From Spirosoma aureum (lineage in GTDB: Bacteria; Bacteroidota; Bacteroidia; Cytophagales; Spirosomataceae), in assembly GCF_011604685.1 (NCBI RefSeq), contig NZ_CP050063.1, forward strand, positions 8,473,001 to 8,537,000: a stretch of 64,000 bases of DNA, in the 5' to 3' direction. Both the position numbers and the translations under genes were made by a program. The notes below the pieces were generated by a model. The model ran no database searches. It was given only the letters and a program-made list of their open reading frames with translations, and was not told the DNA's origin. Every line of letters begins with the position of its first letter. The stretch's first letter is position 1. Below, piece after piece: positions 1 to 9,839 of this stretch.

Positions 1-83
1 GGCCGTTAGTTAAAAGCGGTTATGGACAGTATCTACTAAACTTACTAAAATAAATACAACGTTATTGTTACCATCAGGATTAT

Positions 84-116
84 AAAAAACGCCGGAATAC
101 CGCTCTGGCGTTTTTT
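84..116 (+). terminator. Rho-independent terminator of a gene left of the window
   Basis: A perfect 10-bp stem (AAAAAACGCC at 84-93, GGCGTTTTTT at 107-116) encloses a 13-nt loop and is followed by more T. It must serve a gene ending before base 1, since no coding frame is seen in the first 80 bases. The A/T flanks would let it work in both directions. The rest of 117-428 holds no recognisable gene or motif. Confidence 0.8.
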
Positions 117-428
117 TATTGCCGTAATACAAACAAAAACTGACCGTTTAATCAACAAAAATCAGGGAAGGCTGTTCGTATAATGACAAACTGACGTTTT
201 CAACAAGATCGACATTGAAGTTATTTATCTGATTATCAGTCACTTTACCCATTCGCAAGCTAGCCTGTCTAAAGATCGATTGTTGCCATATAAATCAACT
301 TTTACATAGTGATTACTTTGATACTAATTTAACCGAATCTCGTCACAAGCAGGAAGCTTAGGTTATTAAAGTGAGGTACACTGCCTAATCCATAATCTAC
401 CAGTAACTTTTAATGGACTTATATCACA

Positions 429-758
429 ATGAAATCGTACACTGACCAGCTCACTAATGAGCTTGAGACATTCCGAACAAAAGTAAACGCCCTTATTTCA
501 CAGTTATACCGCAATACGGTTAAGGATCATACCGGCGCGGTAATATCTGAAGTCTTTCTGGCAGATGAGTGGGAATACGAAGGACAGGTTTTTAACGCCC
601 TTACCGAACATGGTATGGCGTATGTAGTTGATCAGGAGATTATTGAAGTATTCAGCTGGAACGATTTAGATACAGAATCCCTGGTTGAAGTCGTACAGAT
701 TTTAGAAGACAAGGATTTTGATTTATCTAAAACCATACGTCCGGAACTTGTAAAATAA
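429..758 (+). CDS. Hypothetical 109-residue acidic cytoplasmic protein
   Basis: A small, strongly acidic protein with no signal peptide or membrane segment. I do not recognise the family. It starts with a likely helical stretch (residues 1-30) and the C-terminal half alternates hydrophobic and acidic residues (IIEVFSW, LVEVVQILEDKDFD). It stands alone between two terminator-like hairpins (84-116 and 774-803), so it is probably monocistronic. Coding quality is supported by the clean open frame, the ATG start and the downstream hairpin. No function is assigned. Confidence 0.7.
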   Translation: MKSYTDQLTNELETFRTKVNALISQLYRNTVKDHTGAVISEVFLADEWEYEGQVFNALTEHGMAYVVDQEIIEVFSWNDLDTESLVEVVQILEDKDFDLSKTIRPELVK

Positions 759-773
759 ACGGATACCTGTTCG

Positions 774-803
774 GAGCGGTGCCAGTGTTTGCCGGCACCG
801 CTC
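774..803 (+). terminator. Hairpin after the 109-residue gene
   Basis: A perfect 10-bp GC-rich stem (GAGCGGTGCC / GGCACCGCTC) with a 10-nt loop starts 16 bases after the stop codon. The following tract (tcgcgttt) is only weakly T-rich, so it may act as a terminator or as an mRNA-stabilising 3' hairpin. Confidence 0.6.
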
Positions 804-1036
804 TCGCGTTTATACGAATTGAGGCTCGTACATCAGTGGATTCAGCCAGGCGGAGTAATTATAAAGTGTTACTTATTGAACTGGCTGCCACTTAAGCAGT
901 AAGAGTGATAAGCTATTGGCTTCGGTAGTAAACAATGAGTTCTTGTATATCTTCCGGATCGTGAAAACCCCACAATTCGAGGATTGACAGCCGCACGAAG
1001 GGCATAGGGCAACAATAAACGCTAATTTGAACTGCT

Positions 1037-1969
1037 ATGAATCGTAGGACATTCGCCCGAAAAACAATACAAGCCGCTTCGCTCGTTGGATTAACGTCTT
1101 CCTTAACGAGCTTCTCGTTCGAAAAGCCTTCCATCCGATTGGGTGGCCCCCTTTTTGACAAGTATGAGCAACCCGATGAGTGGATTGCTGCGCTAAAGAA
1201 GCAAGGCTACCGGGCCGCTTATTGCCCGCTAAAGACAGATGCGCCCGCCGATCAAGTCAAAGCATACGAAGGGGCGGCCAAAAAAGCCAATATTCTCATT
1301 GCCGAAGTAGGCGCCTGGAGCAATCCGCTTAGCACTGACGCAACTACTGCTCAAACGGCATTAAAAAAATGTGTGGATTCGCTGGCTTTAGCCGAAGCCA
1401 TCGGTGCCAATTGTTGCGTGAACATCAGTGGCTCCCGGAACCCTGCACAATGGGCTGGCCCTCATAAAGACAATCTTACAGAAGCCACGTTCGAGCAAAT
1501 TGTCGATATCACACGGAAAATTATTCAGGAGGTAAAGCCTACCCGAACCTATTTTGCCCTAGAGCTAATGCCCTGGAGTTATCCGGACTCCGTCGATTCC
1601 TACCTGCGCCTGATCAAAGCAATCAACCAAAAGCAATTTGGCGTTCACCTCGATCCGATGAACATCATCGATAGCCCTCGGGTCTTTTTTAACAATGGGG
1701 CGCTGATCAAAGAGTGTTTCAAAAAGCTTGGGCCACACATCCGGAGCTGCCATGGGAAAGACATTATTCTCAAAGAAGATGTTTATACGCCACAACTGGT
1801 CGAATGCAGGCCGGGCCTGGGTCATATGGACTACGCTGTTTATCTGACTGAGCTTAGTAAGCTTAACGACATTCCGCTCATGATGGAACACCTGGCAACT
1901 TCAGAAGCTTACCAGGAAGCTGCGAAGTATATTCGGTCGGTGGGTGCTAAAGAAGGAATCGATGTTTGA
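1037..1969 (+). CDS. Exported sugar phosphate isomerase/epimerase-like TIM-barrel protein
   Basis: A 310-residue protein of the xylose-isomerase-like TIM barrel superfamily (AP_endonuc_2 fold). The N-terminus (MNRRTFARKT, then a hydrophobic run to about residue 27) is a twin-arginine-type export signal, so the enzyme likely folds in the cytoplasm and acts in the periplasm. The metal-binding positions of the fold are visible: Glu in ALELMPW, Asp in VHLDPMN, His in SCHGKD and Glu in MMEHLA. Related proteins isomerise or epimerise sugars or cyclitols and often accompany carbohydrate catabolism; the substrate here is unknown. It stands alone, with a strong hairpin at 2047-2084 downstream. The ORF antisense to its 5' end (913-1161) is a shadow. 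Confidence 0.85.
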   Translation: MNRRTFARKTIQAASLVGLTSSLTSFSFEKPSIRLGGPLFDKYEQPDEWIAALKKQGYRAAYCPLKTDAPADQVKAYEGAAKKANILIAEVGAWSNPLSTDATTAQTALKKCVDSLALAEAIGANCCVNISGSRNPAQWAGPHKDNLTEATFEQIVDITRKIIQEVKPTRTYFALELMPWSYPDSVDSYLRLIKAINQKQFGVHLDPMNIIDSPRVFFNNGALIKECFKKLGPHIRSCHGKDIILKEDVYTPQLVECRPGLGHMDYAVYLTELSKLNDIPLMMEHLATSEAYQEAAKYIRSVGAKEGIDV

Positions 1970-2046
1970 TAAGAAACCCTGGAATAATCGGCCAGTCTAA
2001 GCGCACAAGTCTAACTAAAACGAGCTGGCTTTCGTCTCAGTAACAG

Positions 2047-2084
2047 GAATCCGTGCCTGAACCTATGCGTTCAGGCACGGATTC
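2047..2084. terminator. 16-bp perfect hairpin in a 412-bp gap
   Basis: Arms 2047-2062 and 2069-2084 pair perfectly around a 6-nt loop (ctatgc), about 80 bases after the sugar isomerase stop. No T tract follows. It is probably the 3' end of that transcript. The rest of 1970-2381 shows no gene; a short TGTCA/TGACA inverted repeat near 2247-2261 is too weak to call. Confidence 0.55.
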
Positions 2085-2381
2085 TGGCTATACAGATAGT
2101 TCATTTCCGTCTCCTGCCCGTCTGAAATCGATTGGCAGGGCATTACAACTCAGTAAGCAATTCAAACTGTTAGAGACCGACAATATACGCTTCGTGCGTA
2201 AAACCCTTTTCTAATCAGGCCAGCCCCGACAACTTTGCCTTATCAATGTCAATACATGACAGCAGAACAATCAACATACGGCCAACATAGTGAGCCTCCG
2301 TTTTCTCAAGTAATTATTTTTCTATAGGGGGAACCAGCATCTCAGTAGTCATAGCCGTACTGGAATCCAGTAAACAACATC

Positions 2382-4979
2382 ATGAAGGCTAGTAAACTAC
2401 TCTCAATATCGGATGATAATCCCTGCCAAATCATACACGTTCAGCGCAGATCAATCCATTTTCTCGTTCAGATTCGTCAGATTCTGTTTCTTATAGCCCT
2501 GTTTGGATGTCTAGCTACCTTCGGACAAACACCTACTAGTCAGGCGGTTATTTCCGGAAGAATAACCGACCTGAGTTTGGGGCAAGGGATTGCATTTGCT
2601 TCAATAGCCGTAAAAGGGAAACCCATTGGTACGCAGGCCGATGCCGATGGCCGTTATAAACTTCAAGTACGACAACCCGTTGATTCGATTCTGGTAACGG
2701 CACTCGGCTACCAGACAGTACACGTCGCTGTTACTGCGCAAACCGTTGATGTAGCATTAAAACCAGCTGCATCGTTGCTCAATGAAGTAGTGGTTCATGC
2801 CGGTGAAAACCCCGCGTTTCGTATCCTGAGAGAAATAAATGCTCACCGAAAACAGAACGATTTCCGGCAGTTGAGCGGCTACGACTATGAAGCCTACAGC
2901 CAGCTCGCCATTACGATCAACCAACTATCCGAACGCTTCCGGCAACGGAAGCCAGTGCGGGCAATCCTGAGCGCGCTGGAAGAGAAACAGGGCGGAAAAC
3001 CCGCCACGGTATTACCCGTCTTTTTTTCTGAAACTGTTTCGCACATCTATGCCCGGCGTAATCCGCAGCATACGAAAGAGCAGATTCTAAAAACGAACAT
3101 CAGCAGCGTTGGCATTACCGACGATAGTTTCGTAGCGATGTTTACCGGCGCAGGCTTCAATACGCTTAATTTCTACCAAAATCAGGTTATTCTGTTCAAA
3201 AAAGAGTTCATTTCGCCACTGGCCGAAGGGGGACGCTCAGCGTATACCTACTTCCTGGCCGACACAACACAAATTGGTCAGCACACTTGCTATGGCATTG
3301 ATTTTGACCCTAAGAACGAACGAGATCTGGTTTTTAAGGGGCGAATGTGGATTGATAAACGCAGTTACGCCCTGGTTCGGATCGAAGCCCAGGTTGGAAC
3401 TGCAGCCAACATCAATTTCATCCGTCAAATTGATATCGATCAAACCTACGAACTAGCCAATGACTCGGGTAATGCCTGGCTACCCGAAACAACACACTTA
3501 ACAGTTAGTGTCGGTGAAGTAGTTAAGCATACATTTGGTGCTACGGTCGATTACACGACCTCGGTTCGGCAACCACTGGTTGGCCAGCCGAAATCGGTTG
3601 ATTTTTTTAATGTAGACATTGATCTGGCCGAAGACCGCGAGCAATCCACACCCGATTACTGGCAGGCTCAGCGCCTGCAATCAAGTCAATCGCACACCTA
3701 CGATCAGACTCGCGCTATGCTGGATACCGTCCGTAGCCTGCCTGTTGTGAAATCATATACCAGAGCTGCTCAGTTTGTGCTCAATGGCGGGTATCTGCCA
3801 CTCGTACGAGGGGTCGATGTCGGTTCGGCATTTTCCATGTGGGCGTATAACCGCGTTGAAGGACATCGGTTTCGGATGGGCTTACAAACCAATAATACCT
3901 TTAGCCGTACGTGGCAGCTTTCGGCTTACGGGGCTTATGGAACGCGTGATCGGGTATGGAAAACCGGCGCTGAAGTCAATTTTATTCCTAAACGACAGCC
4001 ATTGACGCTCATTACGCTACGCCATAGCTATGATCTGGAACAGTTGGGTTTTCGGATAGAAGATGTAGCCGATAACTCGTTTTTCCGGATAAACAGCCGG
4101 TTCGGGCGTTATCCACAAGCCTATTATCAACGCGAAATGTCACTAACAGCCCAGCGCGATTTAGGAACAAATTTTACGCAAACGGTCGGTGCTCGATCTC
4201 GGTCTATGAATCTGTTATTCCCCTTCGCGATTAATCAGACCAGTGAATCAGCACCTTTAGCAACGGCTATGACAGATCTTCGGAGTTCGGAATTATTTCT
4301 GGAAACTCGCTATGCACCAGGTCGGTTACCTGCCCGGCGTGTTACAAACCGCCGAATTCGTCGTCGCCCGACCGAAACGGCGCCCATTGTGACCTTACGC
4401 TATACGCTGGGTACTGCTTCATTTCAGAGCCGTACCTTTAGCGGTTACCATAAGCTGCAAATGCAGGTTGACCACACCCTTCGCTGGGGTCTTTTCGGGC
4501 GCACGCAATACACGATCAAGGCCGGATATAGCCCCTCAACCATTCCCTATCTGTTGCTTCAGGTACATTTAGGGAACCAAACGCCGTTTTATAATAAGAA
4601 CGCCTTTAACCTGATGAACTACGCAGAGTTTGTCAGTGACCGCTATGTATCGGTTGCCGTTGAGCACAAGTTTGAAGGATTACTGACTAATCGTCTACCC
4701 ATAATCCGGCGTTGGGGGTGGCGCACATTTATGACGGGCAACGTGCTGTGGGGGCAATTGAGTGAGGCTAATTACAAGCTGATAGCCACGCAGGATAGTA
4801 AGGGTAAGCGGCTTCCGCCAGTTCACTCATTGCAGCAAACGCCTTATGTGGAAGTAGGGTATGGCTTCGAGAATATCCTGAAATCCTTACGTATCGAAGC
4901 GTTGCACCGGCTGACCTATCGGCAAAACCCGAATGTAACGCCGTTTGCTATCAAAGTATCGTTTCAACTTGGTTTATAA
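2382..4979 (+). CDS. DUF5686 outer-membrane protein with carboxypeptidase-regulatory-like domain
   Basis: An 865-residue exported protein. A long N-region leads to a hydrophobic signal segment (about residues 28-48, ending TFGQ). A carboxypeptidase-regulatory-like beta-sandwich follows (about 55-135, with GRITDLSLGQGIAFASIAVK and a DADGRYKL turn), then the DUF5686 body (NPAFRILREINAHRKQN through the C-terminus). Alternating aromatic/polar strands and the final FQLGL suggest a C-terminal beta-barrel. DUF5686 proteins are a Bacteroidota outer-membrane family of unsettled role. No internal Met lies before the signal core, so the first ATG is kept although the n-region is long. The DUF4833 gene begins 65 bases downstream and may be cotranscribed. 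Confidence 0.85.
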   Translation: MKASKLLSISDDNPCQIIHVQRRSIHFLVQIRQILFLIALFGCLATFGQTPTSQAVISGRITDLSLGQGIAFASIAVKGKPIGTQADADGRYKLQVRQPVDSILVTALGYQTVHVAVTAQTVDVALKPAASLLNEVVVHAGENPAFRILREINAHRKQNDFRQLSGYDYEAYSQLAITINQLSERFRQRKPVRAILSALEEKQGGKPATVLPVFFSETVSHIYARRNPQHTKEQILKTNISSVGITDDSFVAMFTGAGFNTLNFYQNQVILFKKEFISPLAEGGRSAYTYFLADTTQIGQHTCYGIDFDPKNERDLVFKGRMWIDKRSYALVRIEAQVGTAANINFIRQIDIDQTYELANDSGNAWLPETTHLTVSVGEVVKHTFGATVDYTTSVRQPLVGQPKSVDFFNVDIDLAEDREQSTPDYWQAQRLQSSQSHTYDQTRAMLDTVRSLPVVKSYTRAAQFVLNGGYLPLVRGVDVGSAFSMWAYNRVEGHRFRMGLQTNNTFSRTWQLSAYGAYGTRDRVWKTGAEVNFIPKRQPLTLITLRHSYDLEQLGFRIEDVADNSFFRINSRFGRYPQAYYQREMSLTAQRDLGTNFTQTVGARSRSMNLLFPFAINQTSESAPLATAMTDLRSSELFLETRYAPGRLPARRVTNRRIRRRPTETAPIVTLRYTLGTASFQSRTFSGYHKLQMQVDHTLRWGLFGRTQYTIKAGYSPSTIPYLLLQVHLGNQTPFYNKNAFNLMNYAEFVSDRYVSVAVEHKFEGLLTNRLPIIRRWGWRTFMTGNVLWGQLSEANYKLIATQDSKGKRLPPVHSLQQTPYVEVGYGFENILKSLRIEALHRLTYRQNPNVTPFAIKVSFQLGL

Positions 4980-5044
4980 ACGATTTTGGGATATGATACA
5001 CCTCTTCGTGCTGTACTGCGATGATTACATTAACACTATACACC

Positions 5045-5587
5045 ATGAAAAAAGTACATTCCTGGATACTCGTAACTACCCTTTTTCTGGCCGGATACTT
5101 ACCCGCAAAGGCTTTAAGCGATTCATTTCCACAACCTCATCGTTCAGCTAACCATCTGTTTTATATTCAGCGAAGTAAAGACAATAACACTATTGTCTAC
5201 GAGGCCAATCTGTCCGCCAATAAAAAGCTCGACCCGAACAAACCACTACAAGTCTACTGGATTCGCTACGCCGAAAAGGGGCAGCGGGAAGACTTGTCTC
5301 CTATTCAATGGCAGATGGCCTATGGCTATACGCATAAACCGTCAACCGCTGGACCAGATGCTTACGATATCAATCTGAATGCGTTTCGTAAACATCCGCT
5401 CCAGGTTATTCGACATCAGGGCAAGCCCATTGCGATGACACTAATTAATGGTGAGCGAGCACGTTTACAAAAAGTATTTGTCCAACTTGACCCTAAGTCG
5501 CGCCTGGTTCCGCATGTTCAATATATAGAGATATTTGGTGTTGATCTGGATAAAGGGAAACCGGTTTATGAACGCATCATACCCTGA
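5045..5587 (+). CDS. DUF4833 domain exported protein
   Basis: A secreted or periplasmic protein of about 180 residues. The start at 5045 (MKKVHSWILV) gives a clean signal peptide ending near PAKALS; an upstream in-frame ATG at 5021 adds eight residues that spoil it. The body matches the DUF4833 pattern: HLFYIQRSKDNNTIVYEANL near the N-terminus, then KPLQVYWIRY and a C-terminal VQYIEIFGVD block. The function of the family is unknown. It follows the DUF5686 gene by 65 bases on the same strand and ends 24 bases before a strong hairpin, so the two genes may form one transcription unit. Confidence 0.85.
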   Translation: MKKVHSWILVTTLFLAGYLPAKALSDSFPQPHRSANHLFYIQRSKDNNTIVYEANLSANKKLDPNKPLQVYWIRYAEKGQREDLSPIQWQMAYGYTHKPSTAGPDAYDINLNAFRKHPLQVIRHQGKPIAMTLINGERARLQKVFVQLDPKSRLVPHVQYIEIFGVDLDKGKPVYERIIP

Positions 5588-5610
5588 CATTTTTATGCAG
5601 GATGCTTCAT

Positions 5611-5654
5611 AAAAGCAATGACCAGCCTCTCCTCAGAGGCTGGTCATTGCTTTT
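5611..5654. terminator. Bidirectional terminator between convergent genes
   Basis: A perfect 20-bp inverted repeat (arms 5611-5630 and 5635-5654) with a 4-nt loop (cctc). It starts AAAA and ends TTTT, so it can terminate both the plus-strand DUF4833 unit and the minus-strand gene ending at 5676. Confidence 0.9.
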
Positions 5655-5675
5655 ATAGGATTAATAGTTTGAAGC

Positions 5676-6074
5676 TTAATTGATTGCGACAAGGCGGCTG
5701 GGGGCGCTAGGTTGTTGGGTCGATAATGTGACAACTTGCGTAGACGTTTCTACGCCATTTGTCACTTCTACCCGGTAAGCGCCGTCCTGTAGTTCATTCA
5801 GATTTAAGCGGATGCGTGACGTTTTTTCATTCTTGCCAACGCGTTGGTAGAACAAGACTTTTCCATCGGCATTCTTCAGCCGAATATCGACGGCACCGCC
5901 TGTTTCTTTATCAAGAGCAATCTGTAGTTTTCCTTCCATGGTCGAGTAAATACCGGTTTTATAAGCTGCCACGGCCGCTGGACGACTACCAGGATTTACG
6001 TCGGCCAATGAAGCAGAAAAAGTAACTAAGCTTAACGTGAAAGCAACGAGCAGAGGTTTGATGAGCGTTTTCAT
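5676..6074 (-). CDS. Small secreted beta-sandwich protein (DUF3244/T9SS-sorting-like)
   Basis: A 132-residue exported protein with a clear signal peptide (about residues 1-24, ending SASLAD). The mature part has the cadence of a small Ig-like domain: KLQIALDKE, VDIRLKNADGKVLFYQ, IRLNLNELQDGAYRVEVTNG and a final VVTLSTQ strand. The DGKVLF and LQDGAYRVEV motifs resemble DUF3244 and type IX secretion sorting domains, but the protein is nearly all domain, so it is not a typical cargo. It is monocistronic and shares the terminator at 5611-5654 with the convergent DUF4833 gene. Function unknown; cell-surface or periplasmic location is inferred. Confidence 0.75.
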   Translation of the reverse strand: MKTLIKPLLVAFTLSLVTFSASLADVNPGSRPAAVAAYKTGIYSTMEGKLQIALDKETGGAVDIRLKNADGKVLFYQRVGKNEKTSRIRLNLNELQDGAYRVEVTNGVETSTQVVTLSTQQPSAPSRLVAIN

Positions 6075-6380
6075 GATTTATGTGTTTTTTGTTTCAGTTT
6101 TAAATCTAGTCGGGTTATTCCCGATTGGTGAAACAAAGATATAGGCACTAGATGGTACTATGCATTACAAACTACCGGAACGGTTTAACGACTTGATGAA
6201 TGGTGGGAAAGCAAGGATGACTGAGCGAACGGCCGTTTTGACGCTATATTAAGGATTATCCGGAAAGCGAGGAGGGAAATCGTGCTTGGCGTCAAGCGCC
6301 AATACTATGGTACTGAAACCTACATTGGGCAGAGAGTACACATAGCTCAGGGAATCATAAAACTGCTCTTGCTAAATACC

Positions 6381-6408
6381 GTTGTTGGTCGAGGACCGAC
6401 TCAACAAC
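6381..6408. terminator. Imperfect hairpin downstream of the small membrane gene
   Basis: GTTGTTG (6381-6387) pairs with CAACAAC (6402-6408), extended inwards by GTCG/CGAC with one bulge. It lies 21 bases beyond the end of the minus-strand gene 6430-6648. No T tract, so a terminator role is tentative. The stretch 6075-6380 otherwise holds nothing I recognise. Confidence 0.4.
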
Positions 6409-6429
6409 GCAAACTGCGCTGGCAATAGG

Positions 6430-6648
6430 TTAATTGGAAGAAGGTATTGAATCAACTGAAAAAATAGAGGCTACCTGTTCATTGCCATATAGAATTTCCT
6501 GTCGCTGATCAAAAGAGCTCAACGCCAGAATCAAAATAAAGCCTGGTAGCAGGATTAGCATAGTAACCAGTACCAAGGCACCAAATAAAATGGCAAGAGC
6601 AATGCGCATGCCCTGTACAAAGAGAGAAACCGAATAGGCTGCTTTCAT
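6430..6648 (-). CDS. Hypothetical small membrane protein, 72 residues
   Basis: A short protein with one or two hydrophobic segments (about residues 13-45, ALAILFGALVLVTMLILLPG and on to LILALSS) and a polar C-terminal tail of about 25 residues. It is flanked by long non-coding stretches on both sides, so nothing in the context suggests a role. The start at MKAAYSVS is the only Met before the membrane segment. No family recognised; it could be chance, but the hydrophobic profile and isolated open frame favour a real gene. Confidence 0.5.
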   Translation of the reverse strand: MKAAYSVSLFVQGMRIALAILFGALVLVTMLILLPGFILILALSSFDQRQEILYGNEQVASIFSVDSIPSSN

Positions 6649-7262
6649 CTGATGAAATGAAAGTTTAGTGTAAACTATTTAGTAGGGTTACATTAAAAAA
6701 GTAAAATCAACCAGCAATAAAAATATCAACCTTTTTCAGCAATCTCTATACAAACCCTGGAAAGAACTTAAAAACTATTTCAACATTATCAGGATATACA
6801 CTGGTCAGAAAATTCAATTGATAAGAAGGCTCGATCACTGTCATTACAATAAGCCCAATTTACAAATATCATATCTGATTTTCACAGAAAGTGGGGTGGT
6901 CTGCTAATCTACTTTCCTCAAAAAAAATATTTTCATGCATTTATCAATCTTTGTGATCAGTACTGGCAGGGAACGCCTTTTTAACCATAAAATCAGGCAT
7001 GATAGCTTATTAATCAGCCAAATAACGACCCTGAATCTGGATAGCATCAACGACATATTGCTAACCAGAGCTGGGTTAAGCTAATCGGCCATTTTTGTCT
7101 CTTTCAGTTGGGTTTGACCCCTCAAAGACTGTCTGAGCGATTGACTCTCGTCCGTTCGTCGGTAAGAAACCGGTGTCTATCCGATTGATTCCCCCCTTCA
7201 TCCACTTTTGTTTTCGGGCGTCAAGACTGCGTTACACCTTTGTAGTGTCCAAGAACATTTCT
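6649..7262. other. 614-bp AT-rich intergenic region before a TonB receptor
   Basis: No gene, RNA or clear repeat is seen. An 8-mer CACCTTTG near 7244 resembles the Bacteroidota -7 element TAnnTTTG about 15 bases before the receptor start, but no well-placed -33 TTG accompanies it, so no promoter is called. Confidence 0.4.
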
Positions 7263-9833
7263 ATGAAAACGCACACTTTACTACTTATCACAACTTTACT
7301 TGCTGCCAGTTTACTAACACCTGCCTGGGCTCAGTTTCCGACGATGGGTGGCTCCTCTCAAACAAAGGCATTGCCTGGTACTGCGGGTGACCAAAGTCCC
7401 AAAGGTAGTGCTAAACTTACTGGCTCCGTCATGGATTCAGCGCAAGCGAAAGCTGTCGAATTCGCTAGTATTGCCCTTTATAATAAAACCACAGGCAAAG
7501 CCATAGATGGTACGGTAGCCGATGAAAAAGGCAAATTCGCCCTGGCAAAGCTGGTAGCAGGTGACTACAGAGTGCTGGTCAGCTTTGTCGGTTTCCGCAA
7601 TAAAACGATAGAGAATGTTACATTAGCCAACGGTCAAACCCTGGATTTAGGAACGATTCAACTTAGCTCCAGTGTAAAAACGCTTGCCGAAGTAACAGTA
7701 ACTGGTCAGGCCGCGCTGATTGAAGAAAAAGTTGACCGACTGGTGTACAATGCCGATAAAGACATTACAGCCAAAGGTGGCGACGCTACCGATATCCTAC
7801 GAAAAGTGCCTCTGCTCACAGTGGACCTGGACGGTAACGTATCGTTACGCGGCAGCTCTAACATTCGGGTGTTGATCAATAACAAGCCCAGCACGATCGT
7901 TGCCAGCAGTGTAGCTGATGCACTCAAGCAAATCCCTGCCGACCAGATCAAAACGGTAGAAGTCATTACCAGTCCGTCGGCTAAATATGATGCGGAAGGT
8001 TCGGGCGGCATTATCAATATCATCACGAAAAAGAACAGCCTGCAAGGTCTGAACCTTAACGTTGATTCGGGCGTGGGTAACCGTGGGTCTATGCTGTCGC
8101 TGAATGGCAGCTACCGCAAAGGAAAGGCAGGCTTTACGCTGGGCGGCTTTGGCCGAGCCATGTATAACACCATTACCAAAACCAACCTCGACCAGACCAG
8201 CCAGGTTAACAACGTTTCGACGCTAACCCGCCAGACCGGCGATGGAACAAGTCAGGGATTGTTTGGCCAATACAACCTGGGATTTGACTATGATCTGGCT
8301 AAAAATCAAAGTCTGACAGCAGGAATTCGTTATGGCGTGCGCAACATGATCAGCCAGCAGGATTTGGTCACCCAGCTTTTTACGAACGGCACACTCGGCT
8401 CGACTTCTAATCGAAACGTAGATTCAAAAAATCTCTCGGGAACGGTGGATGCCAATGTCGATTACCTGCATACATTTAAGCCTCAGCAGGAGTGGAGCAT
8501 TTCGACCCTTTACAGCCGTAATGATCTGACCAATAACTTCGACGCTGATTTGCTCAATGGCTCCGGTGAGCTGACCGGTCGTCAACAGAACCTGAATAAG
8601 AACGTCAATCAGGAATTCACCTTACAGACCGATTACCAGACACCGATCAAGAAAAATCAGCTGATTGAGTTTGGCGCAAAAGGTATAATCCGGCAGGTCA
8701 ACAGCGATTATCGCTACCTATTAGCTGGTCCTACGGGTAATTTCACTACCGAAAACAATGGTACGCTGGGCGAATTGCTTTACCACCAGAACATTGCAGC
8801 CGGTTATACATCGTATACCTACACCACCAAGCAACGCTATACGTTCAAAGGAGGACTTCGCTATGAGCATACCTTTATCGACGCCAGTACTAAAGAAGGA
8901 GGAACGCTCGGCATTGGCAATTATGGCGTATTAGTACCCAGTATCAACGCGTCAAAAACCATTAAAGGTACTACAGTAAAACTAGGGTATAACCGTCGGA
9001 TCCAACGACCTGGCCTTCAGCAGTTAAACCCTAATTTCAATGCCGCCAACCCGCAGAACATTACGGTTGGTAATCCAACCTTACGACCCGAACTGACCAA
9101 CAATTTTGAGTTGGGATTAAGTAAAACGATCAAGAAAACGTTCATCAATGCTACTTTCTTTGGGCGCGTAACAAACAATGCCATCACACAGGTAAGACAG
9201 CCTTCCGACACGCTGGCAGGAGCCATCATCACTAGTTATCAGAACATTGGCCGTCAGTATACGTATGGCACCAACACGTTTGCCAATGTAGCCGTAACCT
9301 CAAAAATTAACGTTGGGGTATTTTTAAATATATTCTACAGCAGCCTGAGTGGCCAGACATTGGGTAGCGACGGAGCATCGACAGAGTTTACCAACACAGG
9401 TTTTAACGTTGGCGGTGGTACGTTTGCTTCGGCACAGTTCAAAAATGGATGGGGAGCGCAGGCATTCGGATTTATGCAGGGATCGCAGGTGCAGTTGCAG
9501 GGACGGCAGGGAGGCTTTGGTTTCTATACCATCGGCGTCAAGAAAGATTTCAGCAATAAGAAAGGTAGCGTAGGTATTGCGGCCGAAAATTTCCTCTCGA
9601 ACCGGTTCAATATTCATACCGTACTCAATTCACCGCAATTCAATCAGGTAAACGACGTGTACCTCTACAACCGGGGCATTCGCCTGACGTTTACCTACAA
9701 AATTGGTAAGATGACGATGGATGCCCCACGTAAAAAAGCCAAATCAGTAAACAATGATGATGTAAAAAGTGATGGAAGCGGGCAGGCTCCAGCGGGTGGA
9801 AGCCCCACCGGCGGTGGAACGCCCCGGCAATAG
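7263..9833 (+). CDS. TonB-dependent receptor, OMP_b-brl_3 type
   Basis: An outer-membrane receptor of about 856 residues. The start at 7263 (MKTHTLLLIT) gives a proper signal peptide ending TPAWAQ; the 30 extra residues of the longer frame do not. Order: signal; low-complexity linker; carboxypeptidase-regulatory-like domain (KLTGSVMDSAQ to about residue 140); plug domain with LRGSSNIRVLINNKPS, QIKTVEVITSPSAKYDAEG and GGIINIITKKN; then a 14-stranded-type barrel (outer membrane beta-barrel family) ending before a Ser/Gly/Pro-rich tail. Such receptors take up ligands with TonB energy; the ligand is unknown. The minus-strand gene at 28231-30639 is a paralogue with the same plug signatures. The LolA-like gene follows after a hairpin. 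Confidence 0.9.
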   Translation: MKTHTLLLITTLLAASLLTPAWAQFPTMGGSSQTKALPGTAGDQSPKGSAKLTGSVMDSAQAKAVEFASIALYNKTTGKAIDGTVADEKGKFALAKLVAGDYRVLVSFVGFRNKTIENVTLANGQTLDLGTIQLSSSVKTLAEVTVTGQAALIEEKVDRLVYNADKDITAKGGDATDILRKVPLLTVDLDGNVSLRGSSNIRVLINNKPSTIVASSVADALKQIPADQIKTVEVITSPSAKYDAEGSGGIINIITKKNSLQGLNLNVDSGVGNRGSMLSLNGSYRKGKAGFTLGGFGRAMYNTITKTNLDQTSQVNNVSTLTRQTGDGTSQGLFGQYNLGFDYDLAKNQSLTAGIRYGVRNMISQQDLVTQLFTNGTLGSTSNRNVDSKNLSGTVDANVDYLHTFKPQQEWSISTLYSRNDLTNNFDADLLNGSGELTGRQQNLNKNVNQEFTLQTDYQTPIKKNQLIEFGAKGIIRQVNSDYRYLLAGPTGNFTTENNGTLGELLYHQNIAAGYTSYTYTTKQRYTFKGGLRYEHTFIDASTKEGGTLGIGNYGVLVPSINASKTIKGTTVKLGYNRRIQRPGLQQLNPNFNAANPQNITVGNPTLRPELTNNFELGLSKTIKKTFINATFFGRVTNNAITQVRQPSDTLAGAIITSYQNIGRQYTYGTNTFANVAVTSKINVGVFLNIFYSSLSGQTLGSDGASTEFTNTGFNVGGGTFASAQFKNGWGAQAFGFMQGSQVQLQGRQGGFGFYTIGVKKDFSNKKGSVGIAAENFLSNRFNIHTVLNSPQFNQVNDVYLYNRGIRLTFTYKIGKMTMDAPRKKAKSVNNDDVKSDGSGQAPAGGSPTGGGTPRQ

Positions 9834-9839
9834 GTCATA

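Noticed and set aside
913..1161. 82-codon minus-strand frame
   Set aside because: It lies antisense to the start of the sugar isomerase gene, with no signal or motif; a shadow frame.
2247..2261. TGTCA/TGACA inverted repeat as an operator
   Set aside because: Five-base arms are expected by chance and no matching regulator is nearby.
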